From: Hyphomicrobiales bacterium
GTDB lineage: Bacteria; Pseudomonadota; Alphaproteobacteria; Rhizobiales; Rhizobiaceae
Direction of reading: 5' to 3'
DNA length: 64,000 nt
Assembly: GCA_900466475.1 (NCBI GenBank)
Contig: UBMI01000020.1
Span: 62,001-126,000, forward strand
This document shows positions 33,693-42,763 of this stretch, in pieces (position 1 is the stretch's first letter; every line of letters starts with the position of its first letter). Position numbers and translations under genes: made by a program. The notes below the pieces were generated by a model that had not been told where the DNA came from, searched no databases, and worked only from the letters and a program-made list of their open reading frames with translations.

Positions 33693-34754
33693 TCAGTTCA
33701 AGGCCGGTTCGCCAACGGTGATGCGTTGCTCGCCTTCGTCGAACAGATGGACGGCATCGTGGAGCGGGGCGATCCGCAGGATATCGCCGGGGGCTGCTCT
33801 GATCCGCTCCCGGAACACACAGCTGATGGTCTGGGTGCCAAGACGGGCAATTACCAATGTTTCGGATCCCGTCGGCTCGACCACGGCAGTCGTCACCTCG
33901 ATCCCGTTGGGATCGAGCGCGAGGTGCTCGGGGCGAATGCCGTAGGTGACGGCGCCGGAAGGGCGCCGCTCGCTCGGCAGGATAAGCCCGTCTGTCGTCC
34001 GGAAACCTTCATTCGTCATGTTCCCCCTGATGAAGTTCATGGCGGGTGAGCCGATGAAACCGGCGACGAAGAGGTTGCTCGGGCGGTCGTAGAGTTCGAG
34101 CGGCGAGCCGGACTGCTCGATCAGGCCGTCCTTCATCACGACAATCTTGTCCGCCATTGTCATCGCCTCGATCTGATCGTGTGTGACGTAGATCGTTGTT
34201 GTCTTCAGCCGCTGATGCAGTTCCTTGATCTCCGTGCGCATCTGGACGCGGAGCTTTGCATCGAGGTTCGACAGCGGCTCGTCGAACAGGAAGACGGCAG
34301 GGTCCCGAACGATCGCGCGGCCCATGGCAACGCGTTGCCGCTGACCGCCCGACAGTTGCTTCGGATAGCGTTCCAGGAGGGCCTCAAGGCCGAGGATCTT
34401 GGCGGCATTGCCGACGCGCTGATCGATCTCCGTCTTCGCCATACGCTTCAGCCGCAGAGAGAACCCCATATTCTTGGCGACCGTCATATGCGGATAGAGG
34501 GCATAGTTCTGGAACACCATGGCGATGTCGCGATCCTTCGGCGCCAGCTCGTTGACGATATGCTTGCCGATCTGGATCTCGCCCGAGCTGATGTCTTCCA
34601 GACCCGCGATCATCCTGAGAAGGGTGGATTTTCCGCAGCCCGAGGGGCCGACGAGGACGACGAACTCGCCGTCACGGATATCGACCGACACACCTTTGAT
34701 GGCTTTGAACGCACCGTAATCCTTGCGCGCATCGTTCACTCTAACATGAGCCAT
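33693..34754 (-). CDS. sugar ABC transporter ATPase (UgpC/MalK type)
   Basis: 353-aa ATPase. Walker [10 protein letters not shown] (about 38-46), signature LSGGQRQR, Walker [12 protein letters not shown] and the H-loop YVTHDQIEAMT are intact. A C-terminal regulatory OB-type domain (from about residue 240, with YGIRPEHLAL) marks it as a CUT1-family sugar importer subunit. It is the last gene of the - strand operon that begins with the binding protein at 40076, so it very likely powers the permeases at 36941-38709. Confidence 0.93.
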   Translation of the reverse strand: MAHVRVNDARKDYGAFKAIKGVSVDIRDGEFVVLVGPSGCGKSTLLRMIAGLEDISSGEIQIGKHIVNELAPKDRDIAMVFQNYALYPHMTVAKNMGFSLRLKRMAKTEIDQRVGNAAKILGLEALLERYPKQLSGGQRQRVAMGRAIVRDPAVFLFDEPLSNLDAKLRVQMRTEIKELHQRLKTTTIYVTHDQIEAMTMADKIVVMKDGLIEQSGSPLELYDRPSNLFVAGFIGSPAMNFIRGNMTNEGFRTTDGLILPSERRPSGAVTYGIRPEHLALDPNGIEVTTAVVEPTGSETLVIARLGTQTISCVFRERIRAAPGDILRIAPLHDAVHLFDEGEQRITVGEPALN

Positions 34755-34775
34755 TTTCGTCCTCCCCAGTCGCTC

Positions 34776-35633
34776 TCAGAGCTTGTCCAACACGTTTCTG
34801 AGGTAGGCGAGGCCGAGGCGTTCCCCCTCTTTTCGCGCTTCGAGATCCTTGCCCGGCCATCCGTAGGCGGCGTCCTCGTGCTCGATCGAAAGCGTACCGT
34901 CGAAGCCGTTGCTCCGCGCCTGGCGCAGGAAGCGCTGCCAGTCGAGAAGGCCCTTGCCCGGCAGCTTGTATTGCCACCAGCCCTTGCCGTGATAGCCGAC
35001 GGCCTGCTGGGTGGCGGCATCGATTGCGGTATCCTTGGCATGGAGAATGGCAATGCGATCCTTGACCGCGTCCATCGCCGCATAGGGATCGACGCCGATG
35101 CGGATGAGGTGCGACGGGTCGAATTCAAGACCGAAGCGGGGGCTTGGAATGCGCTTGAAGAGCTCCTGCCAGCCCTTCGGCGTCGTCCCGACGAAATTAT
35201 CCTTGGGGCCGGGCCAGTTTTCGATTGCGAAGACGAGACCGCTTGATGTCGTCTTGGCAATCAGCTCGTTGGCAAAGGCGGCAAAATCATCGTAGTTGGC
35301 TTCGTCATCGGCACTGTCGTCGCGTCCAGGAAAGATCACGAAGATCGGCACGCCGGCTTCGCCGATCGCCTGGGCAAATTCCTCCGTTCGGACGCGAAGC
35401 GCGCCGCGCTTGCCACTGTCAGCATCGAGCTGATTGCCGAAATAGGTAATCGAGGAGACGAAGAGGCCGTGGTCGCGGGCAAGTGCGACGGCAGCCTGCA
35501 CCTTGTCCGGCGTCTTGATATGGCCACCGACATCGATTTCGATCGCGTCGAAACCTGCAGATGCCGCGAAATGCACCACTTCCTCGAGCGGCCGGTCGTT
35601 GAATGTCGACGTATAAAAGCCAATCCTCATCAA
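34776..35633 (-). CDS. sugar phosphate isomerase/epimerase-like TIM-barrel protein
   Basis: 285-aa xylose-isomerase-like barrel protein. The start RIGFYTSTFNDRPLEEVV and metal-site blocks FAIENWPG, GLEFDPSHLIR, ILHAKDT and LSIEHEDAAYGW supply the Glu, Asp, His and Glu ligands of a divalent metal. It probably isomerises or epimerises the imported sugar or its keto derivative. The neighbours are a ROK regulator and the transport ATPase. The exact substrate is unknown; a mannose- or glycoside-derived sugar fits the operon. Confidence 0.82.
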   Translation of the reverse strand: MMRIGFYTSTFNDRPLEEVVHFAASAGFDAIEIDVGGHIKTPDKVQAAVALARDHGLFVSSITYFGNQLDADSGKRGALRVRTEEFAQAIGEAGVPIFVIFPGRDDSADDEANYDDFAAFANELIAKTTSSGLVFAIENWPGPKDNFVGTTPKGWQELFKRIPSPRFGLEFDPSHLIRIGVDPYAAMDAVKDRIAILHAKDTAIDAATQQAVGYHGKGWWQYKLPGKGLLDWQRFLRQARSNGFDGTLSIEHEDAAYGWPGKDLEARKEGERLGLAYLRNVLDKL

Positions 35634-35661
35634 AATCCTCCCAGCGGCCCTGCCGGCCGTA

Positions 35662-36900
35662 TTAATTGCTCAAACGATCCATGAATTTGAGGGGCGATCG
35701 GGTGCGTTGCACAGCATCGGCGGATGCCAGCATCAAGGCCGCTGCCATCGGCATTGCCGCCGCACCGAGGGCTGAAGCATCCTCGCCGATCGAGGCACGA
35801 TGCAGCGTAGGCAGAGTGCTGTCTCCAGCCGTCAGATGTTCGTGGACGTAGCGCAGCAACTCGTCGATCATGCGGATCGGCAGCCTGCCGCCAATGATGA
35901 TGGCGTCGGGATCGACGATCATGCCGATATGCTTGACCGCCACGGCAAGGTGAGCGCTCATTTCCTTCAGCCACTTCGACACCAGAGCCTTGCCGCGCGC
36001 ATCGAGCGTCAGGAGATCCTGAGGCACGCTTGCACGGACGCCGTGCTCGCCAAGAAACTTGTAGAGAAAAAACATCGTCACCACCTCGCCGAGAAGATCG
36101 ACCTTCGGTGCGGTCTTGTCCCGGTCGTCGGCAATCGGCAGCCAGCCGATCTCGCCGCTCAGCGCCATGGCGCCGCGATGGCCATTGCCGTCGAGAACGA
36201 GTCCCCCGCCGAGGCAGGCATTGATGGCGATATAAAAGAAGCTGCGGCTTTCCGCCCCGAGGCCATAGTCGAGCTCCGCAAGTGCGGCCGCATTGGTCTC
36301 ATTTTCGATGAAAACCGGATGCTGCGTCAGGTTTTCGAGTGCTGCGCGTACGTCGAATTCCATCCATTCCGAATAGTCTTCGGGCATGCCGAGGAAGGGG
36401 ATCTCCCCGAGCCAGTCGGGCATGGCGAGCCCGATGCCGGCCAGGTGCGCGTCGTCGATCAGCCGGCTTCGCTGGAAATGCGATATTGCGTCGGCCGTCA
36501 GCTGCATGAATTCGGCAGGACGCACATAGCGCTTTTCATGGTGAACGCGGGCGCGCACGTTGCCGACGGCGTCAACGGCGACAATCGTCAGGTGATCGCG
36601 ATCGATATTGATGCCGATTGCGAAAAACGCATCGGGGTTGATTTCGAGCTCGATTGCCGGTTGGCCTCTCAACCCATGGCGCCGGCGAGCCTCGATGATC
36701 AGGCCCTCGTCGAGCAGGCGATCGACGATCCGTGCGATCGCCGGCTTGGTAAACCCGGTCTGCCGCGCAATTTCGGCACGCGAAATCGGTGCCTGCCGAT
36801 GGACACAACGCAGCACGACGGCCCTGTTGTGCTCGCCCGCATCCTCGACATTGGCCCCCGTCAGATCGGGGGACAGTCTGGCGCCGGTCATCTGGTTCAT
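35662..36900 (-). CDS. ROK family transcriptional regulator (operon copy)
   Basis: 412-aa regulator. The N-terminal winged helix (HRQAPISRAEIARQTGFTKP, IVDRLLDEGLI) precedes a ROK sugar-binding domain (IGINIDRDHLTIVAVDAVG, ALSGEIGWLPI, DAIIIGGRLP). The usual zinc cysteines of the ROK family (CxCGxxGC) are not present. It lies between the permeases and the isomerase of the transporter operon and probably controls it, together with, or in competition with, the second ROK protein at 41416-42552. Confidence 0.87.
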   Translation of the reverse strand: MNQMTGARLSPDLTGANVEDAGEHNRAVVLRCVHRQAPISRAEIARQTGFTKPAIARIVDRLLDEGLIIEARRRHGLRGQPAIELEINPDAFFAIGINIDRDHLTIVAVDAVGNVRARVHHEKRYVRPAEFMQLTADAISHFQRSRLIDDAHLAGIGLAMPDWLGEIPFLGMPEDYSEWMEFDVRAALENLTQHPVFIENETNAAALAELDYGLGAESRSFFYIAINACLGGGLVLDGNGHRGAMALSGEIGWLPIADDRDKTAPKVDLLGEVVTMFFLYKFLGEHGVRASVPQDLLTLDARGKALVSKWLKEMSAHLAVAVKHIGMIVDPDAIIIGGRLPIRMIDELLRYVHEHLTAGDSTLPTLHRASIGEDASALGAAAMPMAAALMLASADAVQRTRSPLKFMDRLSN

Positions 36901-36940
36901 GGTCGGGATCCTCTATCAGCCACGGACACGCAAACCGACC

Positions 36941-37783
36941 TTACCCTTTCACCGCGCCGCTGGTCATGGCGCCGAGGATCAGCCGCTGGAGCGACAGGAA
37001 CGCCACGATCGCCGGTACGACGGAGATCAGGCAGGCGGCCGCAAGCAGCTGGATGGACGAGTCGGTCTGCATGCCACGGAAGTTAAAGATCCCGACGCCG
37101 ATCGGCATCAGATTGTTTTGCGTCAGCAGAAGAAAAGGCACGAGGAATTGTGACCAACCGGCAATGACGGTGATGATGAAGACGGAAGCAATGCCCGGCG
37201 CCGAAAGCGGCAGGACGATCCGCCAGAAGACCGAAAACCGATTGCACCCGTCGATCATCGCAGCTTCATCGAGGCTGCGCGGAATGCCGTCTATCGTGCT
37301 CTTCAGCAGCCACGTTGCGAGCGGTACACCGAGGGCAATATAGACCATCGTCACCGCAAAATGCGTATCGAGCAGGCCGAGACGGTTCATGTAGCGGTAG
37401 AGCGGCACCATGATGACGAGGGGCGAGATCATCTGGAACAACAAGAGCCCCATCATCGACAGGCCCTTGCCGCGGAACTGGAAGCGGGAGAACGCATAGG
37501 CCGCCGGCAGTGCGACGACCAGAACGCCGAAACCGCTGAGTGCTGCGAGTTTCAGGCCGTTCCAGAGATAGATCGGGAAGTAGCTGTTGTTGAGGACCGT
37601 AACGAAATTATCGATCGTCGGGTTGTGCGGTATGTAGCGTGCCACGCCGCGATAGATTTCGCGTTTGTCACGCACGGCCATCGACAGGAGATAAGAGAGT
37701 GGACCGGCGAAGAAGATGAACATCACCAGCATGAAGAGGTAGCTCAGGAAGTCGCCGAAGCGCGTGCCGGTACGCCTGCTCAT
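36941..37783 (-). CDS. sugar ABC permease, MalG-like
   Basis: 280-aa inner-membrane permease with six transmembrane segments. The EAA loop reads LDEAAMIDGCNRFSVFWRIV, the contact site for the ATPase. An N-terminal periplasmic region has the MalG pattern (NFVTVLNNSYFPIYLWNGL). It overlaps the MalF-like gene by four bases and forms a heterodimer with its product. Confidence 0.92.
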   Translation of the reverse strand: MSRRTGTRFGDFLSYLFMLVMFIFFAGPLSYLLSMAVRDKREIYRGVARYIPHNPTIDNFVTVLNNSYFPIYLWNGLKLAALSGFGVLVVALPAAYAFSRFQFRGKGLSMMGLLLFQMISPLVIMVPLYRYMNRLGLLDTHFAVTMVYIALGVPLATWLLKSTIDGIPRSLDEAAMIDGCNRFSVFWRIVLPLSAPGIASVFIITVIAGWSQFLVPFLLLTQNNLMPIGVGIFNFRGMQTDSSIQLLAAACLISVVPAIVAFLSLQRLILGAMTSGAVKG

Positions 37784-38709
37784 TGCTCTTCCTCCTTCGG
37801 CAGGAACGATGCGTAAACGACGGCAAGCCCTAGGCTGATGATCAGCATCAGCACGGAAAGCACGCTGCCGCCGGAAAGGTCGTAATTGCGGAAGACGATG
37901 TTGAATACGTAAAGCGAGATCACCTCGGTCGCACGTCCGGGTCCGCCGCCCGTCAGCGTGATGATCGCATCGAACGTGTTGAGCGTCATGATCGTGATGA
38001 GGATCATGTTGACGAGCATGGCTGCACGCAGCTGGGGGAGGGTGATGAAGAAGAACTGTTGCGGGCCTGTCGCGCCGTCGACATCAGCCGCCTCATAGAG
38101 CGAAGGGTCGATCGATTTGAGGGCGGCGTACATGACGACCATCGAGAAGGCCGTGCCGCGCCAGATGTTCGAGATCAGCGCCGACCATGGCGCGATCGCC
38201 GGATCGGAAAGCCATGCGACGGTCGGCAGGTGCATGAGCCGCAATATGCTGTTCAGCGCCCCATACGGAGCTTCCGAAAACAGCATCTGCCAGATGATGC
38301 CGCCGGCAATGCCCGGGACCACCCAGGCGACAAGCGCCGTGGTGCGTAGGATCGTCGTGCCGAACAGTCCGCGTTTTTCACCTCTGATGACGACGACGGC
38401 GACGGCGAGACCAAAGATCTGCTGTCCAATGACACTGCCGCCAACGAAGATAAGGGTCGCCCACATGATGTCGGGCAATTGCGGTGAGCTCAGCGCATTC
38501 GATATCGTGCTGAGCGTATAGACCGGATTGTCGCCGATCAGCGTCGCATTGGTGAAGGACAGACGAAAAACGTCGATCACGGGGTAGAGATAGAAGATGC
38601 CGATGACGACAATCACGGGCATGATCCAGGGCAACGGCGCCCCGGCAAAACGGCGCATGAACGATCTGCTGTGAGGCGGGCTGGCAGCCTCGATGGCAAT
38701 GGGGCTCAT
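37780..38709 (-). CDS. sugar ABC permease, MalF-like
   Basis: 309-aa permease with six transmembrane segments. The EAA loop is LYEAADVDGATGPQQFFFI, and TLTGGGPGRATEVISLYVF is the conserved MalF C-terminal block. The ATG at 38709 starts at MSPIAIEAA just before the first membrane segment; a longer frame to 38766 has no ribosome binding site. Second gene of the operon. Confidence 0.92.
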   Translation of the reverse strand: MSPIAIEAASPPHSRSFMRRFAGAPLPWIMPVIVVIGIFYLYPVIDVFRLSFTNATLIGDNPVYTLSTISNALSSPQLPDIMWATLIFVGGSVIGQQIFGLAVAVVVIRGEKRGLFGTTILRTTALVAWVVPGIAGGIIWQMLFSEAPYGALNSILRLMHLPTVAWLSDPAIAPWSALISNIWRGTAFSMVVMYAALKSIDPSLYEAADVDGATGPQQFFFITLPQLRAAMLVNMILITIMTLNTFDAIITLTGGGPGRATEVISLYVFNIVFRNYDLSGGSVLSVLMLIISLGLAVVYASFLPKEEEQ

Positions 38710-38777
38710 TGGGCTTCTCTGTCCGGGTTTGACATGACCGGCGGCGCCCGTCACGGGCGCCGCCATGATCTCAATCG

Positions 38778-40076
38778 TCAGAGACGCTTGTAAGCCTCCA
38801 TCGTCGCGTTGAACGCGCCGTCCAGTGCCTCTTCCGGCTTCTTGGTGCCGGACAGCACGTCGCCCATCATGATCTGGATCTGGTTGGAGATTTCCGGATA
38901 GATCGGGGCGCCCGGACGAGCCTGACCATCGACGAGAGCCCCGGCGAAGGTCTTGTTGGCTTCGGTCGCGAAGACATCATATTTGTCGAAGAGCGACTTG
39001 CGCGTCGGCAGCTGCTGCTGCAGCGCATTGGCCGGTCCCATATAGACCTCGCGGGCAAGGTTGGCACACATTTCCACCTTGTCCTTGTCCTTGCTGAAGG
39101 AGGCGATCGTCCATCCGCCGGTACCCGTCGAACGCTGATCTGCGGTCGGGCCGGGGATCGGCGAGAAGGTCCAGTTCTTGAACTCTTCTTCGTCGAGCGT
39201 GACCTTCAGCTGGGCATACTGCCAGTTGCCACCGATGAAGAGCGCAGTGGTTCCGGCTGCCGCGGCGGCGTTGAGGTCGTCATAATTGCCGATGGTCGTC
39301 ACGCGTTTGGGCGCTGCACCGGAATCGACGAGGTCCTTGTAATAGGTCAGGGCCTTGAGGAATTTCTCCTTGTTTTCACCTTCACCGAAGATCGGCTTGC
39401 CGGAATCGTCGACGAGCTTGCCGCCGAGCGCCCAGTAGTTCGCCAGCCAATCGAAGGTGGAACCTTCATAGCGACCGGCATTGAAGAGGATACCTTCCAT
39501 GCCCTGTTCGACGGAGGAGAGCCCGGCCTTCTTCAGGTCGTCCCAGGTTTGCGGCGCATCGGCAACGATGGATTTATTGCGGTAGAGCACGCGAAGATCC
39601 GTGTCCCACCACCATGCACGGATCGTCTGGTCCTTGTCGGTAATGCCGTCGCGGATGAAGGGGAACAGGTCGGCGACTTCTTCCTTCGAGAAATAGGGGG
39701 TGAAGTCGGCAAGCACATGGTTGACCATGAACTGCGAGAGCACGAAGGAGTCGACTGCGGCGCAATCCGGAGCGTTGCCGGCTTTGGCCTGTTCCAGCAT
39801 CTTGGCCTGTTCGGTGCCGATATCGGCCGACATGAACTGCATCTGCAGCTTCCAGTCGGGATGCTTCTTAATGAAGTCGACGAAAAGTTTCTGATAGCCC
39901 TCGGCGATTGCCGGATCGGCATTGTTGGGACTGTCGTTGGTGAGCCGGACGACAAGGGTTTTTGGTGCGTCGGAAGCGCCGATTCTGTCTTTTGTCGCAA
40001 GCTCCTGGGCAAATGCGGCAGGCACTGAAAATAACATTGTGCTCAGCGCTAATGCGCCGATGAACGCTCTCTTCAT
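38778..40076 (-). CDS. extracellular sugar-binding protein (family 1)
   Basis: 432-aa periplasmic solute-binding protein of the CUT1 sugar transporters. The signal peptide ends at VPAAFA (residue 23). Family blocks GNAPDCAAVDSFVLSQFM, LYRNKSIVADAPQTWDDL and ALFIGGNWQYA are visible. The ATG at 40076 is preceded by GGGGAGGAG. It is the first gene of the operon, read from the promoter at 40155-40182. The ligand is probably a mannoside, judged from the co-regulated GH38 mannosidase. Confidence 0.9.
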   Translation of the reverse strand: MKRAFIGALALSTMLFSVPAAFAQELATKDRIGASDAPKTLVVRLTNDSPNNADPAIAEGYQKLFVDFIKKHPDWKLQMQFMSADIGTEQAKMLEQAKAGNAPDCAAVDSFVLSQFMVNHVLADFTPYFSKEEVADLFPFIRDGITDKDQTIRAWWWDTDLRVLYRNKSIVADAPQTWDDLKKAGLSSVEQGMEGILFNAGRYEGSTFDWLANYWALGGKLVDDSGKPIFGEGENKEKFLKALTYYKDLVDSGAAPKRVTTIGNYDDLNAAAAAGTTALFIGGNWQYAQLKVTLDEEEFKNWTFSPIPGPTADQRSTGTGGWTIASFSKDKDKVEMCANLAREVYMGPANALQQQLPTRKSLFDKYDVFATEANKTFAGALVDGQARPGAPIYPEISNQIQIMMGDVLSGTKKPEEALDGAFNATMEAYKRL

Positions 40077-40152
40077 GATGGGTCTCCTCCCCATTTTAAA
40101 CGGATACAGCCTGGTGGTCAGTTGACCTCTCCTCAATTCCATGCTGCATTAA

Positions 40153-40170
40153 TTAGATTAAGTTACTTTG
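40153..40170. promoter_or_regulatory. operator A of the mannoside regulon
   Basis: TTAGATTAAGTTACTTTG matches operator B (42636-42653, opposite strand) in 17 of 18 bases. The core AAGT-N-ACTT is palindromic. It overlaps the spacer and -10 of the transporter promoter, so a bound protein would block transcription. Likely ligand: one of the two ROK regulators. Confidence 0.65.
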
Positions 40171-40182
40171 ATTTGATGTCAA
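40155..40182 (-). promoter_or_regulatory. promoter of the transporter operon
   Basis: On the - strand TTGACA (40182-40177) and TAATCT (40160-40155) are 16 bases apart. The distance from -10 to the start codon at 40076 is about 80 bases. The same arrangement occurs before the mannosidase gene. Confidence 0.6.
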
Positions 40183-40353
40183 GCCGCAGCTTGGGAGGAT
40201 TGAGATGCCGGCGACATTCAACACAAGTTAGCGCGCGCCAGCCGCATTTCCCGATCACAGAAAATCGAGCCATTTCGGGCATCCGCAATGGCGTGGTGAG
40301 GTCTTTGCCCCGGCTGCGTGAGGTGGCCGAGCCTGACATCTATGGAGGATAAG

Positions 40354-41400
40354 ATGCGCTTACTCATTCTCGGCACTGGCGGGATGGCCAACCAGCATGC
40401 TGCAAATTTCAAGGCGATCGACGGCGTCAGCGTGGTGGGAGGCGTCGACGTCGTTCCCGAACGGCTGGCGGCCTTCTGTTCGGAACACGGCATTCCCAAC
40501 CATTTCAGTTCGCTGGAAGAAGCTCTTGCGTGGGGCGAGTTCGATGCCGTTGCCAACGTCACGCCTGACCGCATTCACCACCCGACGACGCTTCAGGCGA
40601 TCGCGGCCGGCAAACATGTCTTCTGCGAAAAGCCGTTGGCGACCGACGCCACCAAGGCGATGGAAATGACCGATGCCATCGAAAAGGCCGGCAAGGTCGG
40701 CATGGTCAACTTCACCTATCGCAATTCTCCTGCCCTGCAGAAAGGCCGGCAGATGGTCCTTGCCGGCGAGATCGGCGAGGTGCGCCATGTCGAGGCATCG
40801 CACCTGCAGAGCTGGCTCGTCGGGCGCCATTGGGGCGATTGGAAAACAGAAAGCAAATGGCTGTGGCGGCTCAGCAAGAAGCACGGCTCGAACGGCGCGC
40901 TCGGGGATATCGGCATCCATATCGTCGATTTCGCGTCCTACGGGTCGGGATTGGACGTCGCCCATGTCTTTGCGCGGCTCAAGACCTTCAACAAGGCACC
41001 GGGTCACAAGATCGGTGAATATGATCTCGATGCGAATGACAGCTTCACGATGAATGTCGACTTCACGACCGGGGCGATTGGCACCATCCAGGCGACGCGA
41101 ACCGCTGCCGGCCAGATGGATCAGTTGCGTCTCCGGGTCTATGGCGAGACAGGCTCAGTCGAGATGATCTACGATACAGGAAAGTCGAAGCTTCGCGCCT
41201 GCCTTGGTGAAGACGTTCACACCGCCACATGGCGCGATATTCCCTTCGACCCGGTCGAAACCAATTACCAGCGCTTCGTGCAGGCGGTGAGGGCGGGCAA
41301 GAGGCAGGAACCGTCGTTCCGCCGCGCAGCGAATATCCAGAAGGTGCTCGACAAGGCGCTTGCCTCGGATGCCAGTCACAGAGACGAGGCGCTTGGCTGA
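40354..41400 (+). CDS. Gfo/Idh/MocA family oxidoreductase
   Basis: 348-aa NAD(P)-dependent dehydrogenase or oxidative glycosidase-type protein. The Rossmann motif is GTGGMA at residues 7-12, EKP lies in VFCEKPLA, and GALGDIGIHIVDFA carries the catalytic Asp/His region. GGAGG lies five bases before the ATG at 40354. It is transcribed away from the transporter operon and converges with the ROK gene at 41416-42552. It likely oxidises the imported sugar or a derivative; the substrate is not known. Confidence 0.88.
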   Translation: MRLLILGTGGMANQHAANFKAIDGVSVVGGVDVVPERLAAFCSEHGIPNHFSSLEEALAWGEFDAVANVTPDRIHHPTTLQAIAAGKHVFCEKPLATDATKAMEMTDAIEKAGKVGMVNFTYRNSPALQKGRQMVLAGEIGEVRHVEASHLQSWLVGRHWGDWKTESKWLWRLSKKHGSNGALGDIGIHIVDFASYGSGLDVAHVFARLKTFNKAPGHKIGEYDLDANDSFTMNVDFTTGAIGTIQATRTAAGQMDQLRLRVYGETGSVEMIYDTGKSKLRACLGEDVHTATWRDIPFDPVETNYQRFVQAVRAGKRQEPSFRRAANIQKVLDKALASDASHRDEALG

Positions 41401-41415
41401 GCCGACTTGGCCGGT

Positions 41416-42552
41416 TCAGGCTGATACCGGCGGCAGCAGGGTGTTGAGGAAGGGCAGCAATGCCGCCCCTAGCGCCACGCCGCCGCCACTGAAGCTTGCC
41501 GGCTTCATCGGCGAAATCCATGGCGTCAGGAAAGGGCGCTTGGATGTGTCGCGCCGTTCGACGGAGAGCTGGTGGATCAGCGCTTCGATCACGCTTCGCG
41601 GCAGGTCGCCGCCGATCATGATGACACCTGGCGCGATGAAGCCGGCCATGGCGATGATGGGATCAAGCAGGTGGCTTGCGGCATCGCGGATCCACTGCGT
41701 CAATTGAGGTGAAGACGGCTCCTCGCCCGCGACGAGCCGCCCGAACTCGTCCTCGCTGACCAGTGCGCGCAGGGCGCCGAAGCCGACCACGGCGTTCAGC
41801 CGGACATTGTCGGGGCCGGTCAGCATTTCGCCGATACTGCCCGCGCGTCCGTGAACACCGGAATAGGGGATACCGCGAACGAGGAAGCCGGCCTGGACAT
41901 CTTCATCGATTATGATCATCGCCAGTCCGCCTTCGGGGGCGGGCGCGCCGATGGTGCGCTCGGCAAGCAGGCTTGCGGTGCACTCGTTTTCCACGTGGCT
42001 GGCCGGAAGCGTCGATGCTGCGTCGAGTTCATCGCTTTCCGCTGCCGTCCAGTCATTGGACCCGATCCCCAGGCCGATGATCGGCAAGCCGACATGCCGG
42101 CCGATCATGTTTTCCGTTACCGAAAGGATTGACGGGACGCGCGTTGCCGGGGTGAGGGGAAAATATTCGCGATCATGGACCTGGCCGCTGAGATCGATCA
42201 GCACCGCTTCGCCTCGGCTTTGGCGAACCCTGATACCGATCGAGAAGGCTCCATCCGGCCGCAGGGCAAATTCCGCCGCAGTGGCGCTGTTGCCCGCGCC
42301 GTTGCGGCGGTGCGACGTCACCAATCCTCCGTCACTCAGGCGGCGCAGGATATTGGTGATGCCCGGACCGGTAAGTCCGGAATGCTGGCCAAGTTCCGTC
42401 CGGGTCAACGGACCATGTCGGCGGATCGCTTCCAGGATGACGCGGATATTTCTGTCGGCGATTTCTCCCGACCGCAGACCGATTGTTTTACCCCGCGTAA
42501 CGGCCGTTTCCTCTGCCTGACGTCGCCGCGGCCCGGATCGAAGATACCGCAT
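41416..42552 (-). CDS. ROK family transcriptional regulator (second copy)
   Basis: 378-aa regulator with an N-terminal winged helix (HGPLTRTELGQHSGLTGPGI, RRLSDGGLV) and a ROK domain (FSIGIRVRQSRGEAVLIDL, GRAGSIGEML, GVIMIGGDLP). Zinc cysteines are absent, and the kinase-type DxGxT phosphate motif is not seen, so it is a sensor and not an active kinase. It is divergent from the GH38 mannosidase gene, and the intergenic region contains operator B. It is the more likely owner of the shared operators. Confidence 0.85.
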   Translation of the reverse strand: MRYLRSGPRRRQAEETAVTRGKTIGLRSGEIADRNIRVILEAIRRHGPLTRTELGQHSGLTGPGITNILRRLSDGGLVTSHRRNGAGNSATAAEFALRPDGAFSIGIRVRQSRGEAVLIDLSGQVHDREYFPLTPATRVPSILSVTENMIGRHVGLPIIGLGIGSNDWTAAESDELDAASTLPASHVENECTASLLAERTIGAPAPEGGLAMIIIDEDVQAGFLVRGIPYSGVHGRAGSIGEMLTGPDNVRLNAVVGFGALRALVSEDEFGRLVAGEEPSSPQLTQWIRDAASHLLDPIIAMAGFIAPGVIMIGGDLPRSVIEALIHQLSVERRDTSKRPFLTPWISPMKPASFSGGGVALGAALLPFLNTLLPPVSA

Positions 42553-42623
42553 GACCGTCTTCCCTAAGCACCTGAATGCTTGTGTATCACAGGCAAAACT
42601 CTAGCAACTTATTTCTTGTGCGC

Positions 42624-42651
42624 TTGACGTGAAAACAAAGTTACTTAATCT
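42624..42651 (+). promoter_or_regulatory. promoter of the alpha-mannosidase gene
   Basis: TTGACG (42624-42629) and TAATCT (42646-42651) are 16 bases apart, the same layout as the transporter promoter. The leader to the ATG at 42764 is about 105 bases. Confidence 0.6.
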
Positions 42652-42653
42652 AA
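42636..42653. promoter_or_regulatory. operator B of the mannoside regulon
   Basis: CAAAGTTACTTAATCTAA is the reverse complement of operator A with one central mismatch. It takes the same position over spacer and -10 of its promoter. Confidence 0.65.
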
Positions 42654-42763
42654 GAGCCGCCACGCGTTTCGGATGGAGGAGACGGGACGCGGCGCCTGCG
42701 GCTCATTTGCGCGACCTGATTTCTCCCCGCTCGTCAGTTGCTTTTTTTCCAATAGGACCCGTC

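Noticed and set aside
34179-35246. 355-aa + strand open frame
   Set aside because: Entirely antisense to the ATPase and isomerase genes; composition is that of a shadow frame in GC-rich DNA.
35800-37086. 428-aa + strand open frame
   Set aside because: Antisense to the ROK regulator and MalG-like genes, which are clear homologues.
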